A stretch of 64,000 nucleotides of DNA from Littorina saxatilis. Taxonomy: Eukaryota; Mollusca; Gastropoda; Littorinimorpha; Littorinidae. Made by a program: the position numbers and the translations under genes. Numbering within the stretch: position 1 is the stretch's first letter; every line of letters starts with the position of its first letter. The notes under the pieces are model-generated. The model had not been told where the DNA came from. It did no database searches and worked only from the letters and a program-made list of their open reading frames with translations. The stretch is from contig NC_090253.1 of NCBI RefSeq assembly GCF_037325665.1, positions 39,200,404 through 39,264,403 of the forward strand. Reading direction: 5' to 3'. Below are positions 20,218-30,207 of this stretch, piece after piece.

Positions 20218-21260
20218 CGGTGTTGACGAGTCTATGTTTGTGGAATGAAATACTCTCTGTTGTTCTTTCCAGTTTAGCGCATAATTTGCTCTTTGTGACG
20301 CTAAAATAATAATCTGTATATGTTTTTTGCAAATATGGAGAGAAGGAAGGAAAATAGCTGATTTGTTGTTTTTAAAAGTTCGTTTGTGCAGGCCACGTGC
20401 TCGATGAAATATGTAAAGGTGACATGTTTGAAGGTGGAGGGTGAAGAGTTGCGTGGAATGTTTAGTGCACCGATGCTTTTTGTTGCAGCCTTTTTCCTAC
20501 TCATCGGATTCAGCGCTTTTTCCTACTCATCGGATTCAGCGGTATCTACTACTCAGCGGTAACCGGAACATCTTTATCTGGTATCTACTACCTACATAAC
20601 CTGATGTCGCGGAGCTGTATGCTGTAACTTGATGTCGCGGAGCTGTATGCTGTAACCTGGTGTCGCGGTGCTGTATGCTGTTGCTGCTGCTGGGATAACC
20701 GGTGAGGCCGTCACCGTCTGCAGGGGTCTTCCGGCAGGCAGTGACGTCACCCGCTACACGACCACCCGTTGTCTTCAGCAGCTGAGTGAGGCGCCTGATT
20801 TCCCCACGATTCCCTGCTTCGTTCCACGCCAGCCGGCACTCCAATCAACGAAGCAGTAGTGGGGAAGGACTATTTACGGGTCGCCCACTCCGCAACTAAA
20901 AGCAAAGTGTACCGTGCCATTGCGCCCTTTTACCACCAAGTCATCTTTTACTATTTGTGATTATATTATCATTTTCTAAACTTTAACTGGCATTTTTGTC
21001 AGTGCCCCTTTTTTACGTTTTGAACGTAAAAACATCTTTTGGAGTGAAGTCTCGAGGGAGGTGGCGAGATAGTATATAAACAGGCGTCTGAAACTTATAC
21101 TTTTGTTGATTCTATCTTTTTGTATGACTGCGAGAGTGGATCGTGGTGTGGTTAGTTAGTTAGCAGTAACTAACCGTTCATAATCACCTTATGTGATCTA
21201 TTGAAACGTGACAACAACAACAGCAACAAGAACAAGTGGACACATCCCAAAACCTCTTAC
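20218..21260. other. Short tandem duplications, no exon seen
   Basis: TTTTCCTACTCATCGGATTCAGCG occurs twice from about 20500, shortened in part, and GCGG(A/T)GCTGTATGCTGTAAC-like units occur three times at about 20608-20680. No coding region is supported. Confidence 0.5.
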
Positions 21261-21695
21261 CCGAATACTCAATCTTGGTGTGTGCCTCTAGCTTGTACCG
21301 GAACAGCACTCTACGTGGGTAGTAGTACTCCAGTTCGCACGTGAACGTCGAGTCCGCTTCCTTACAGTCGGCCAGACTGACCTGAATACCAACCCACGGC
21401 TTGGTTCTGTATGTCTGCCCAACAAGCTTTGAGAACATGAACTTGACATCACGAGTTCGCGAAGAAGACTCCTTATCCAAGGTCTCGCCGTTGGGAATGA
21501 TGTTGGTGATTTCGGTCTTTGGTCCACCGGCCGGAGTGCGGTACACGACGATTCGACGGTACTCGTGTTCTCTTGTGACGGAAGGGGCTGCATCTGTATA
21601 GTTGCACCACACCCAGTTCCGATTGGGGTTCCCTGGGTGTTGTGGGCTAGAGGCGGCCAATATAGTGAAGGCGGGTTTGAGGGGGTCTGGCCAGA
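21261..21695 (-). CDS. Receptor exon 2 of those seen: Ig-like module
   Basis: Phase 1 to phase 1, 435 nt, about 145 residues. Acceptor CACTGTTGCAG, donor GTAAGAGG. It contains NWVWCNYTDAAP, YRRIVVYRT, KTEITNIIPNGE and QVSLADCKEADSTFTCELEY. It aligns in motif order with the upstream module (exon 24385-24831): W-x-C-N-[YF]-T, RR-x-x-[VL]-[YH]-R-T, EITNII, and a C-x-x-x-x-x-x-x-x-C-x-LEY end. The additional cysteine in the LADCKEAD stretch suggests a second disulfide. The hydrophobic pattern fits a beta-sandwich, though it is not a textbook V or C2 set. Confidence 0.75.
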
Positions 21696-21989
21696 CTGCA
21701 ACAGTGAAAAGAAGAAGGGAAAACGATGATGATTCCCGCAGTGGGGCACTGCGGTTATGAAATTAAAGGCCCCTCCTGTTTTTGGAACCGCAGGAGCTTT
21801 CTAGTTTGCTGTTAGGTAGATTTTTGGTTCCTCTTTCCTGTCATGCTCTCTTTTTCTTCATGAATTCTTTTCTTTTTTCTGCCTTCTTGCTCATTCACCT
21901 GTATTTTTTCCAAAAATCTCTTCTCTTGCCGCTTGTCTCGCGATTCATGTATAGTTTAATCTGTTAGTGTTCTGATGTAAGTCCAGCAG

Positions 21990-22203
21990 TAGATAGGTTA
22001 AGCCTATTTTAACATACTGGAAACTGGTAATCTTCCAGTAGGTATTAATTTAGTTTTACTAAAGCCTGCTGGGACACAAGTAATGGGTTAGTGCATTTGT
22101 AAACAGGAATCGCTTGACAAGTGGCCCCCTTCATCCCCCCCTTCCTCGTCCTGATATGGCTCTGCGTAGTCGGCTGGACGTTAAGCAACAAATAAACAAA
22201 CAA

Positions 22204-22204
<1 letters not shown>
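21990..22204 (+). mobile_element. Diverged AAAG/CAAA-tailed SINE (family 5 relative)
   Basis: ACTGGAAACTGGTAATCTTCC, GTGCATTTGTAAACAGGAATC and CTTGACAAGTGGC, then TGATATGGCTCTGCGTAGTCG and GACGTTAAGCAACAAATAAAC, parallel the 3' half of the elements at 58064, 59609 and 61335. The head is missing. A (GAT)n run follows to 22237. Confidence 0.6.
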
Positions 22205-22237
<33 letters not shown>

Positions 22238-22239
22238 GA

Positions 22240-23090
22240 TACAGCCTCAAAACACAAAAGATACCTGGCGCACAAGCTTTGGGAGTAAAAATTGAGGTGA
22301 CTTACTTACTTCCTGCCCGTTATGCCGGTTGGCATATAGCGCAGCAACAAAAGACCAAAAATTGACGTGAGTTGCCTCATATTATTTTGTTGCGCCAAAC
22401 ATCCTGCTCTTATCTTCTGTTGGATGTGAAATGTTCAATATATATTTTTCTTTGCATTCACGAAACTACTGTTGTTTGAATGCGGTTAGAATAGTCGCTG
22501 CAGCGTCATCAATCCGCCAAGATACTTACTTTTCCTGGAATAGTCGGTCGTTCGGCCATCGCATGCAGCTCATGTGTGCAGTTCACACACCCTTAATGTT
22601 TAGAATATGTAAGAGAACTATATATTCCATTTAAGTGTTCATAGATAAGTAATTACATATTGGTAAGCCTCTTTGGCCTTAGTTTACTTTTAGACGCATC
22701 ACACAAAAATGTTAGAAATGTGTCGCTGTATTTTGTATAAAGCATTTAAGTTAAAAGAAGCAGTAACCTCTTAGTTAAATGTCGTGTAGAGTGTGTGTAC
22801 GTTATTGTAGGATTATATATAAAATTTAAAAAAATTTAACTCTTTTGTTCACACCCCTTCATAAGGGGCAATGGCCAAATGAAACAAACCATTGCGTCTT
22901 GCGTCTTATTCCTCTTAAAGGCATATGTACTCGATGACTATACACGCTAATTGCTTTACCAACAGCTGGAGACATGCTAAATTAAGTTCCCTGCAAAATA
23001 TTGTGGTCTAGGACCCCTTCAATGTTGAGATATGTTAATTTTCATTTTGATCTGGATCGTCCTATTTATAGATTTGGCAACACATGTAAC
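22240..23090. other. Unassigned intron sequence
   Basis: AT-rich, with no repeat family or exon recognised. Confidence 0.4.
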
Positions 23091-23099
23091 GTTGATGCA

Positions 23100-23345
23100 A
23101 GGGAGCTAACACCGCGGCTTTGTTGACATCCTCACTTTTTCAGAGGCTAGAACAAGCTGTAATGCATGTATTATGGTCCGCGCATGGTGACATATCGTCA
23201 TTATATGGTCTTATGGTGCGTTTGACATCGATTATGGGCAAACTACACTTTGTAAACACGGGAGCGCGTACATATGCCTTTAAGAAAAGGCCCAGCCTTA
23301 CATCTTTATTCTTGTAAAATAAAGATCAGTCTCAGTCTCAGTCTC
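23100..23345 (+). mobile_element. Possible LINE or SINE 3' end
   Basis: It ends in CTTGTAAAATAAAGATC followed by (AGTCTC)n, an arrangement seen at 3' ends of some non-LTR elements. No coding part is recognised. Confidence 0.35.
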
Positions 23346-23683
23346 TCTTTCTTGGTTGATGAACAGATTCGCTTACCGTATCCCTGTCTCCTCTGATCTT
23401 CTACGCCACTACCTTACTCAACCGATTGAAAGGAAAAAGGTTCTGGATAACACCAAGCTATAACTGTACCGATGAAAGCGTAGCTGTATACGCCATCAAG
23501 TGTACATGTATTCTAACCTTTGTCAACAGGTATGTACCTCCGGCTCCCACTCGTTGTCACGGGTGCCGCCAAGTTACCCCCCGAGCAACCTGCACATTGA
23601 CAGTCTGACCACAACATTCTCATCCGTCTTCCTATACCATGACTAAGAACATTTTATATAAACAAAACATTATTTTTAATAAA

Positions 23684-24129
23684 GCAATCTTCGACGAAGG
23701 CCGGACTTCGGTGTTGCATTTCAGCTTGTTTGGTCATTAAAAATCTGAAAATTGTAATAATTTTTTTATATAAAACGATCCAAATTTACGTTCATCTTAT
23801 TCTACATCATTTCCTGATTCCAAAAACAAATAAATATGTTATATTTGGATTAAAAACAAGCTCTGAAAATTAAAAATATAAAAATTATCATCAAAATTAA
23901 ATTTTTGAAATCGATTTAAAAACACTTTCATCTCAAGTTATTCCTTGTCGGTTCCTGATTCAAAAAACATATAGATATGATATGTTTGGATTAAAAACAC
24001 GCTCAGAAAGTTAAAACGAAGAGAGGCACAGAAAAGCGTGCTATGCAGCACAGCGAAACCACTATTCAGTTGCATTCTGTGAGTTCCACAGCTTGACTAA
24101 ATGTAGTAATTTCGCCTTATGCGACTTGT
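23684..24129 (-). mobile_element. Hairpin-ended element family 1, copy 5, 3'-truncated
   Basis: It keeps the 5' half (reverse of ACAAGTCGCATAAGGCG at 24129) and the AT-rich middle, but lacks the terminal hairpin and microsatellite. It is more diverged than the copies at 7631 and 10699. Confidence 0.75.
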
Positions 24130-24196
24130 TTCGTTTGTTTTCGTTTTGTTTATCCTCATCCTCGGATCTCCTCCTTCACCTCCTAGAACAAACAAC

Positions 24197-24379
24197 CTGG
24201 GCTGAGATACACGAAGCAAAACTGACTGGGTGCCACCAAACTTTGTGGGAGCTAGCCGCGGGGTCTGATTGGTTGAAATTGAGATTCGTTGTGATTTCAA
24301 CCAATCAGACCCCGCGCTTGGCTCCCACCCAGTTGCCGTCAGGGTGGCACCCAGTTTCGCTTCGTGCATCTTAGCCCTG
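24197..24379. mobile_element. Foldback MITE abutting a receptor splice donor
   Basis: The ends are CTGGGCTGAGATACACGAAGC and, inverted, CAGGGCTAAGATGCACGAAGC (each cut here to the core). Inner arms repeat GGTTGAAAT..ATTTCAACC. On the minus strand the element begins five bases into the intron, directly after the donor GTGAG of exon 24385-24831. A diverged relative lies near 29600-30207. Confidence 0.7.
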
Positions 24380-24384
24380 CTCAC

Positions 24385-24831
24385 CGCTGACTTGGATTTG
24401 AATAGTGCTCTCCAGAAAGGATCGATATTTGACGTACACCGATAATTGGTACTCGAGCACGCACTTGTACACAGGAATGGCGTCTTCGCAGCGTGTGTCG
24501 CTGAAAAGAGCCCGGATGTAGCGGAAGGGGATAAAACCGGAGAGCCTGACGCGCGTGCGCAGAGTGACGTCAGGGCGCGTGAAGCTCGAGAAGCTGTCCG
24601 ACTGCAACGGGAATTCCCTGGCAATGATATTGGTGATTTCCACGTAGGTCCTGTTGTCCGACGTGGTGCGGTGGAGGGACAGACGCCGAATGATGGGATG
24701 TGGTTTTGCCGAGGGGAAGGTGAAGTTACACCACACGCTGAAGCCCTGAGCGCCACGCAAGGCAGGGTTGGGGCTCTGGTAGGATTGTAGTACTGGGGCC
24801 GTGATGCCCGCGCTTGTCATACCCACCCAGT
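24385..24831 (-). CDS. Receptor exon 1 of those seen: Ig-like module
   Basis: Phase 1 to phase 1, 447 nt, about 149 residues. Acceptor TTTGTTTTTAG, donor GTGAGC. It contains GFSVWCNFTFPSAKP, IIRRLSLHRTTSDNRT, VEITNIIAREFP, and AIPVYKCVLEYQLSV near the end. Motif order and spacing match the next module (exon 21261-21695), so the two arose by exon duplication. The symmetric phase-1 borders are usual for shuffled extracellular modules. Potential N-glycosylation sites are NFT and NRT. No signal peptide precedes it in frame, so an upstream exon must exist. Confidence 0.75.
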
Positions 24832-25725
24832 CTAAAAACAAATAACAACGAAATAACCACAAACATGCGAGTACTTACCTTGTCCAAGTCGAAACGTTTT
24901 ACAAAAACGTTTATGTCAAGTAATAGAAGGATCCGTATGCGCACTGAGCCTCTTCACTCTTCAGAACATGTATACGTACAACCAGTAAACACCATTACTA
25001 CATGTTCTCTGATTTGATTAGTCCCGGTCGACTGAGCTAGATATAACATAACCCAAGGAATGGGAACACAATTCAAGAAAATTAGGGTGGGACTTGGCAT
25101 AAACGTTCCTGTATCATGAGTATCGGCCAAATCCGAAACAAGCTTCGACTTACACAAACAAAGGCCGGGTTAACTTGAAACCCGGCGACAGGCGCAGTGG
25201 CGTGGTGGTAAGACGTCGGCCTCCTTAATCGGGAGGTCGTGAGTTCGAATCCCGGTCGCTGCCGCCTGGTGGGTTAAAGGCACAGTAAGCCTCCCGTAAA
25301 CCATCACAGATACGGTCAGGCTTTTACACACAGTACAAACACCCTTTCATTTAAACACTCACCGATTGAGAACATCCTAGGTGCCCTCCGTAAAGAGCGA
25401 ACAATTTTCAAAGAATTTATTTTTGCGTGGTTTATCTTATCCCTGAGCCATCGTGAACCCGTGTGATCCAGTTTCCCTTTTTCACAATGTAGTCGTCAGT
25501 TACTTATTTGAATGCGACTATTTACAATAGCACGTTTTTATGCACGAAACAAACGGCTGTGGTTCACAAGAACTCTAGCCGATGGCTTTTGACTGTTGAG
25601 AGGAACGGCGATTTGCACTGATAAACCGGCGTGGTCTGCTACGACCCTTGCGTGACCCTGCTTCCGGGCTTTTCTTTTTTTTTAAACTTTCACAACTTCG
25701 AATTGTTCTGATCTTGTCTTGATGA

Positions 25726-25794
25726 ACAAGAGGCGAAGCCTTCAAGGCTCACGTAAGAAATAGACAAACAGTAACACAAACTCAATCACTCCGT

Positions 25795-25872
<78 letters not shown>

Positions 25873-26180
25873 GCATCTGTGAAACTATGCAAGAAAGCGA
25901 GACCCTGGATCTGCCAAGAAGTCTCGGCCCGCTCACAATAACAATGACCGAGACTTTCAGTAATTCCTTTGCGTGACGTCTAACCCTCTTACGTCATAAT
26001 GTGACGTCTTCAAATAGTTTCTATCACACACGTCGAACACTTTTGACCGAGACTGACGTAATCCATAGACTCGGAAATGTTAAAGTTTCTACCACAGACA
26101 TACACACATACATACGCACGCACGCACGCACGCACAGACAGACAAAGTTTATCATCGCATAGGCTACACTTACGTGAGCC
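25726..26180 (+). mobile_element. Hairpin-type element family 3 (Helentron-like)
   Basis: It starts ACAAGAGGCGAAGCC with AAGGCTCACGTAAG just inside and ends CACTTACGTGAGCC against an A-run. An internal (CA)n tract (25805-25868) and a GCAC tract (about 26115-26133) are present. Copy 1 of the host element reads GATGAAAAAAG at the empty site, so it entered an A-run. It is non-coding. Confidence 0.65.
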
Positions 26181-26427
26181 AAAAATGAATTCTTTTATGA
26201 TTAAAGAATGTTTGTGTAACAAGCTGTCAATTTATTATTTAGATTTTAAAAGTTAGTTCTAGCGCAAAAACGCACCACGGTCCAAAAACATTTTGATAAT
26301 CATCGATTCACGGCTATCGCCAGTTTACATCGATAGAATGAGACCCGAAGGGAAGTAACTCATGTTTGACCTGAGTTCAGGATGGGTCCAAAAAGTGTTC
26401 GAGACAATCTGCAAAATTAATTCTTTA

Positions 26428-27125
26428 ACAAGAAGAGCAAACGCTCGATCGAGTCACTTTCGCAGTTCTGAATATTATATGAGGCATCAGATGGACAGGA
26501 AGAAATTGCTATTCACAACACAATGAGTCACGTTCACATAAAATTTGAGCCCGGTCACTTTTATAGTTTCCGAGAAAAGCCCAACGTTAAGTTGTGTGTT
26601 GCCGAACAGAAAAGGCTAGTTATCTCCCTTGTTTTTCTGATAACGTTCGTAAAAGGCTACAGATGTAAATACTTTGATGTAAAGAATAATCCTACAAAGT
26701 TTCAATCACATCCGATGAACTTTGTCAAAGATATAAAATGTCTAATTTTTCCTTTGACGCTGACCTGTGACCTTGAAAAAGGTCAAAGGTCAACGAAACC
26801 ATCGTTAAAGTGTAGAGGTCATTGGAGGTCACGACTAAACAAAATATGAGCCCGATCGCTTTGATAGTTTCCGAGAAAAGATATAAAATGTCTAATTTTT
26901 CCTTTGACGCTGACCTGTGACCTTGAAAAAGGTCAAAGGTCAACGAAACCATCGTTAAAGTGTAGAGGTCATTGGAGGTCACGACTAAACAAAATATGAG
27001 CCCGATCGCTTTGATAGTTTCCGAGAAAAGTCCAACGTTAAGGTGGTGTCTACGGCCGGCCGGCCGGCCGGCCGGACAGACTAACACTGACCGATTACAT
27101 AGAGTCACTTTTTCTCAAGTGACTC
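26428..27125 (+). mobile_element. Hairpin-ended element family 2 (Helentron-like), copy 1, with 150-bp internal duplication
   Basis: It starts ACAAGAAGAGCAAACGCTCG, has GAGTCACTTTC just inside, and ends in the hairpin GAGTCACTT..AAGTGACTC followed by an A-run. The 150-bp segment 26731-26880 is repeated at 26881-27030. Each repeat holds TGACCT, TGACCTTGA and AGGTCAAAGGTCA. A (CCGG)n run lies near the 3' end. The 108-residue ORF here is identical in the other copy but is not thought to be coding. Confidence 0.7.
26761..26942. promoter_or_regulatory. Nuclear-receptor half-site clusters (two)
   Basis: At 26780-26792 and 26930-26942 there is AGGTCAAAGGTCA, the textbook DR1 element bound by RXR, HNF4 and COUP-TF type receptors. 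Next to it is TGACCTTGA, the reverse of the extended half-site TCAAGGTCA bound by ERR and FTZ-F1 types. Together they form the palindrome TGACCTTGAAAAAGGTCA. A sequence match only; use in vivo is unknown. Confidence 0.5.
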
Positions 27126-27787
27126 AAAAATTGCTCGCTCTTTACGTAGGGCACCTAGGATGTTCCCGTTTGGTGAGCGTTCAAATGGAAGGGTGTTTGC
27201 CGTACTGTGTGTAAAAGCCTGACAGTATCTGTGATGGTTTAGGGGAGGCTTACTGTCCGGGCGTGAATTCCGGTATTCTAACAGCCGTCCAGCACCAAAA
27301 CGAGGCGCCATTGCTGTTGAGGCCAAGTCCACGAAAATAAATTCTTTGAAAATTTCTCACGCTCGACAGAAAGCAGCCAGGATGTTCCCGTTCGGTGAGC
27401 GTTCAAATGGAAGTATGCTTGTACTATATGTAGACGCTCGGGGAGCCTGCTCTGTGATGGTTTACGGGAGGCTTACTGTGCCTTTAAGTGAGTGGAGATT
27501 TTTCCGATTTCCCAGGTCAACTTATGTGCAGACCTGCTAGTGACTTAACCCCCTTCGTGTGTACACGCAAGCACAAGACCAAGTGCGCACGGAAAAGATC
27601 CTGTAATCCATGTCAGAATTCGGTGGGTTATAGAAACACGAAAATACCCAGCATGCCTCCCCCAAAATCGGCGTATGCTGCCTGAATGGCGGGGTAAAAA
27701 CGGTAATACACGTAAAAATCCACTCGTGCTAAAAACATGAGTGAACGTGGGAGTCTAAGCCCATGAACGAAGAAGAAGAACTTGAAA

Positions 27788-28352
27788 GTGCCGTTGTCAC
27801 GATTTCATCTTTCGCCTGTGTACATATTTTCCCCTCGACATAATTATACTCAAGACTGAAATGTTGTTTCCTGGTAAAATTAAGAAGTGAAATTATTTAT
27901 GGACAAAAAGCATGTCAGTTTCTTGCATGTGAAGAAAATTGGTGGTAAAATTTAATAGATTTCATCCCCAAAATCGAATTCTTCGAAAACGTGTACTGAG
28001 TGGTTTCGTCCCTTGAGTAAGAAGGAAAACATTTCAGGATGAATCAAATTTCTAAGTTAAATAAAACAAATTGGTGGAACAAATTTGGCCCCATGAATGT
28101 AAGGTACACAAGGTCGCTCATCAGTACTATCGAAGGGTGGTTTTTTTTGTTCAGTGTAGAGTTTATACTAGATCAACGAGGCCGAGAAGCGAAATATCAA
28201 CACGGCGAAAGATGAAAACGTCACACCGTCCCGTGAAATCAAGTTCTGCTCACCATCTCAGATCTGCCAAGGCTTCACTTGGGCACAGAATAGTTGCTTT
28301 CAAGAAATAAATTCATTCAAATAAAATAGCACCCTGTACATGAAGCCCCATA
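27788..28352. other. Unassigned stretch
   Basis: AT-rich, with no repeat or exon recognised. Confidence 0.4.
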
Positions 28353-28437
28353 TTGTAGTCAAGTTTTGACTAATGTTTTTCAGATATACCAGGAATCGAG
28401 ACGAGGGTACATGGTTGTGTATGTGCGTGTGTCTACA
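28353..28437 (-). mobile_element. Hairpin-ended element family 1 fragment
   Basis: TAGTCAAGTTTTGACTA, then GGAATCGAGACGAGGG and a GTGTATGTGCGTGTG tract match the 3' end of family 1. A faint continuation (GTGGACCGATCGTTTTGAA) lies at 28793-28811 beyond the hAT-like insertion. Confidence 0.6.
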
Positions 28438-28446
28438 GTCTAAGAC

Positions 28447-28752
28447 CAGGGGCGGATTAGGTGGCGGGTGTTACAGGGGTTCCGGAACACCCCCCCCCCC
28501 CCCCCCGGCTGTCAAAATTTTTTTTAAAAAGATTAATACTAACTTTAAAAGAAATAACGAGTGGCTGCTGACACCAGTTGATCATGTTTAAAATCAAGGA
28601 TAAGCCATAAATTGTTCATAAAATAGCTAAAACTCTTCAGCTTCCCAACCGGGCCTTGCCCATGTACCCCACAAGGGGTCTACCCCTGGACCCCAGGTTT
28701 GTAACCCCCCCCCCCCCCCCCCCCCCCCTCTGGCTTAACTGCTCCGCCCCTG
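28447..28752. mobile_element. hAT-like MITE, CAGGGGCGGAT family
   Basis: The ends are CAGGGGCGGATTAG and GCTCCGCCCCTG. It has long C-runs inside (28489-28506 and 28707-28729). The target duplication is not clear at this copy. Confidence 0.6.
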
Positions 28753-28849
28753 GTCTATGTGAATGTGTAGCGGAACGATTTTGAAAAAGCGAGTGGACCG
28801 ATCGTTTTGAATCTGTACATAAAAATTCTTCTTCTCAGTTGTCTTATAA

Positions 28850-29570
28850 GCCGCTAAAACAGCTTCAAAAACCGCCTTGTATGGCTTCTGAGAAGAATGG
28901 CATCTACAACGTTCAGCATGCCACAACGCCATTGTAAGACAAGATAGGAGAAGAAAAACTGACTGCTTTGAATACAAACTTGATTGTTCTTTCCGTTGAC
29001 ATTGTCGTGCTCTTCAGCCCAACGTTTCTTAACGTGAACGCCCTTGTTGGTCGCTTTCTTTGCTTGGGAAATTATTGGCTTTGTACAATCCATACGCTTG
29101 AACCGTCGTATTAAAGAAAGTTTCGTCGTCGAAATGAAACTAAAACACTTCGAGCGCCGCAGAGGCGCACACAGTGGTTTCTGTGAGCGTGCCGTTTCTT
29201 ACCCGCGTCAGTTAAACATTCCTGCGGCACCCTCGCTGCGAAACGGCTGGCAGCTCTGACATCTCGGGGACTCTCACCAAAGAGTGTAGAAGCTGAGATT
29301 TTTCAACTTCTACACTCTTTGCTCTCACCTCTAACTCCTTGTAAGCTGTCACGTTTGCACGCAACAACGGCCACACCCTAGCCATCGGTCTCATCAGTCT
29401 GGCCGGCAGAACTTGGTGAGAGTATCGGACGGGTCTGAGACCCTCAGTAAGTAAGAGCTTGTCATCTCTAAGTTTTTGCTGACCAGACCCCGGAACTAGC
29501 CAGTGATGTCCAACGATCAGAAAGGCGGCTTCAGCAGGCGTCGTGGGGCGCCCACTTACGCCCACGGCAG
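28850..29570. other. Unassigned stretch with a short stem-loop
   Basis: AAAGAGTGTAGAAG at 29279-29292 pairs with CTTCTACACTCTTT at 29308-29321. Minus-strand ORFs here (for example 29212-29565) show no recognisable domain and no convincing exon borders. Confidence 0.4.
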
Positions 29571-29599
29571 GACGAGACGGCTCAGCAAAAAGTCCTGAG

Positions 29600-30207
29600 C
29601 GGAGGTGCTAGAGAAAGTCAGTTACCACCCAAACCGGCGGGAGCCACCGGCCCGCAGTGTTGGATTGGTTGAAACTGAGATGTCGAGTCTTGTGATTTCA
29701 ACCATAGACCAAATAGCCTGGACCGCCAACTCAGTCGTCACGTGACCCTTCGAGGTTACGACTCTCGACTTTCAGGGGCGCGTCGCGTCCGGTTTGAAAG
29801 GCCAGCGATTCGAAGACAGTGAAAAGAAAGCACGCTCCAGTTATTTGTGACAATGGGAGGTGACAATGAACTGGATTTTCCAAAACTCCAAACTAAACTT
29901 AACCAAACTCATCGAAAAACATGTTCCATATCATTAATATGCACTTTTGCTGAGTTTATTTTAGCATTTTCAGAACTTACCTCGGCAACTTCGTCCATGT
30001 TTACAATCGACACCGGATATGACGTCCCCCTGATTTCTGAAAGGCCATGTAAGCGTAGTTTCCTAAATGCGAGAGGCGCGAGCTAGTTGGCGGTCCAGGA
30101 TAAATGGTCTATGTTTCAACGTACAGTAACATGTAGACTATCAGAACCCGCGGTTTGTTCTCTCCCGTGTGGATGGCACCCACTTTCGGTTCGTGCACCC
30201 CAGCCCT
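29600..30207. mobile_element. Diverged foldback MITE with a second MITE inside
   Basis: The right end GGATGGCACCCACTTTCGG..TTCGTGCACCCCAGCCCTG, shortened here, matches the element at 24197-24379. The left end is worn. Confidence 0.5.
29703..30113. mobile_element. MITE with 28-bp terminal inverted repeats
   Basis: The left end CATAGACCAAATAGCCTGG and the right end CCAGGATAAATGGTCTATG, with GGCGGTCC/GGACCGCC inside, are inverted. TTTCAAC flanks both sides (29696-29702 and 30114-30120). It sits inside the arm of the foldback element above. Confidence 0.75.

Larger units (their letters stand above)
13130..24831 (-). other. Gene span: Ig-like type I membrane receptor (5' end missing)
   Basis: Eight exons were found on the minus strand, in transcript order 24831-24385, 21695-21261, 18313-18141, 15626-15401, 15124-14888, 14010-13979, 13900-13870 and 13506-13130. 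Every junction has AG and GT borders and the phases agree (1,1,1,0,1,1,0,1, then stop), giving about 650 residues. Order of parts: two atypical Ig-like modules, a third Ig-like module, a proline-rich linker, two 10-11 residue exons, a transmembrane helix and a tail of about 95 residues. The first seen exon begins in phase 1, so at least one upstream exon, expected to hold the signal peptide, is missing. I do not recognise the family. A cell-surface recognition or adhesion role is inferred from architecture only. Confidence 0.75.
25274..27487. mobile_element. piggyBac-type non-autonomous element, copy 2, carrying two further insertions
   Basis: TTAA is present at both ends. The left end and doubled right end match copy 1 at 2842-3903. 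It is swollen by insertions at 25726-26180 and 26428-27125; comparison with copy 1 gives their exact empty sites. Confidence 0.75.
25181..27778 (+). mobile_element. tRNA-headed SINE, family 2, split by a nested insertion
   Basis: 25181-25277 holds the tRNA-like head (GTGGTGGTAAGACGTC, B box GAGTTCGAATCCC), and the body continues at 27488-27778. The 9-bp duplication AACTTGAAA (25172-25180 and 27779-27787) bounds the whole. The rest is the piggyBac-type element, inserted at the TTAA of the SINE body (GGGTTAAG). Confidence 0.85.

Noticed and set aside
21069-21085. TATA-like sequence GTATATAAACAGGCG
   Set aside because: No plus-strand gene follows; the next coding sequence is on the other strand.
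24860-24944. MRIRILLLLDINVF...LDK before a GTAAGT donor as the receptor's first exon
   Set aside because: It would exit in phase 0, but the next exon needs phase 1, and the hydrophobic run is too short for a good signal peptide.
26523-26849. 108-residue ORF identical to one at 30790-31116
   Set aside because: The identity reflects two recent copies of the same non-coding element. The frame runs through the nuclear-receptor repeat and no domain is visible.
28735-28977. ORF with a signal-like start (MYSKQSVFLLLSCLTMALWH) as missing receptor exon 1
   Set aside because: No donor in the needed phase 1 follows the hydrophobic stretch, and the sequence beside it looks like repeat DNA.
29212-29565. 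117-residue minus-strand ORF
   Set aside because: No recognisable domain, no convincing splice borders, and no family match that I can name.
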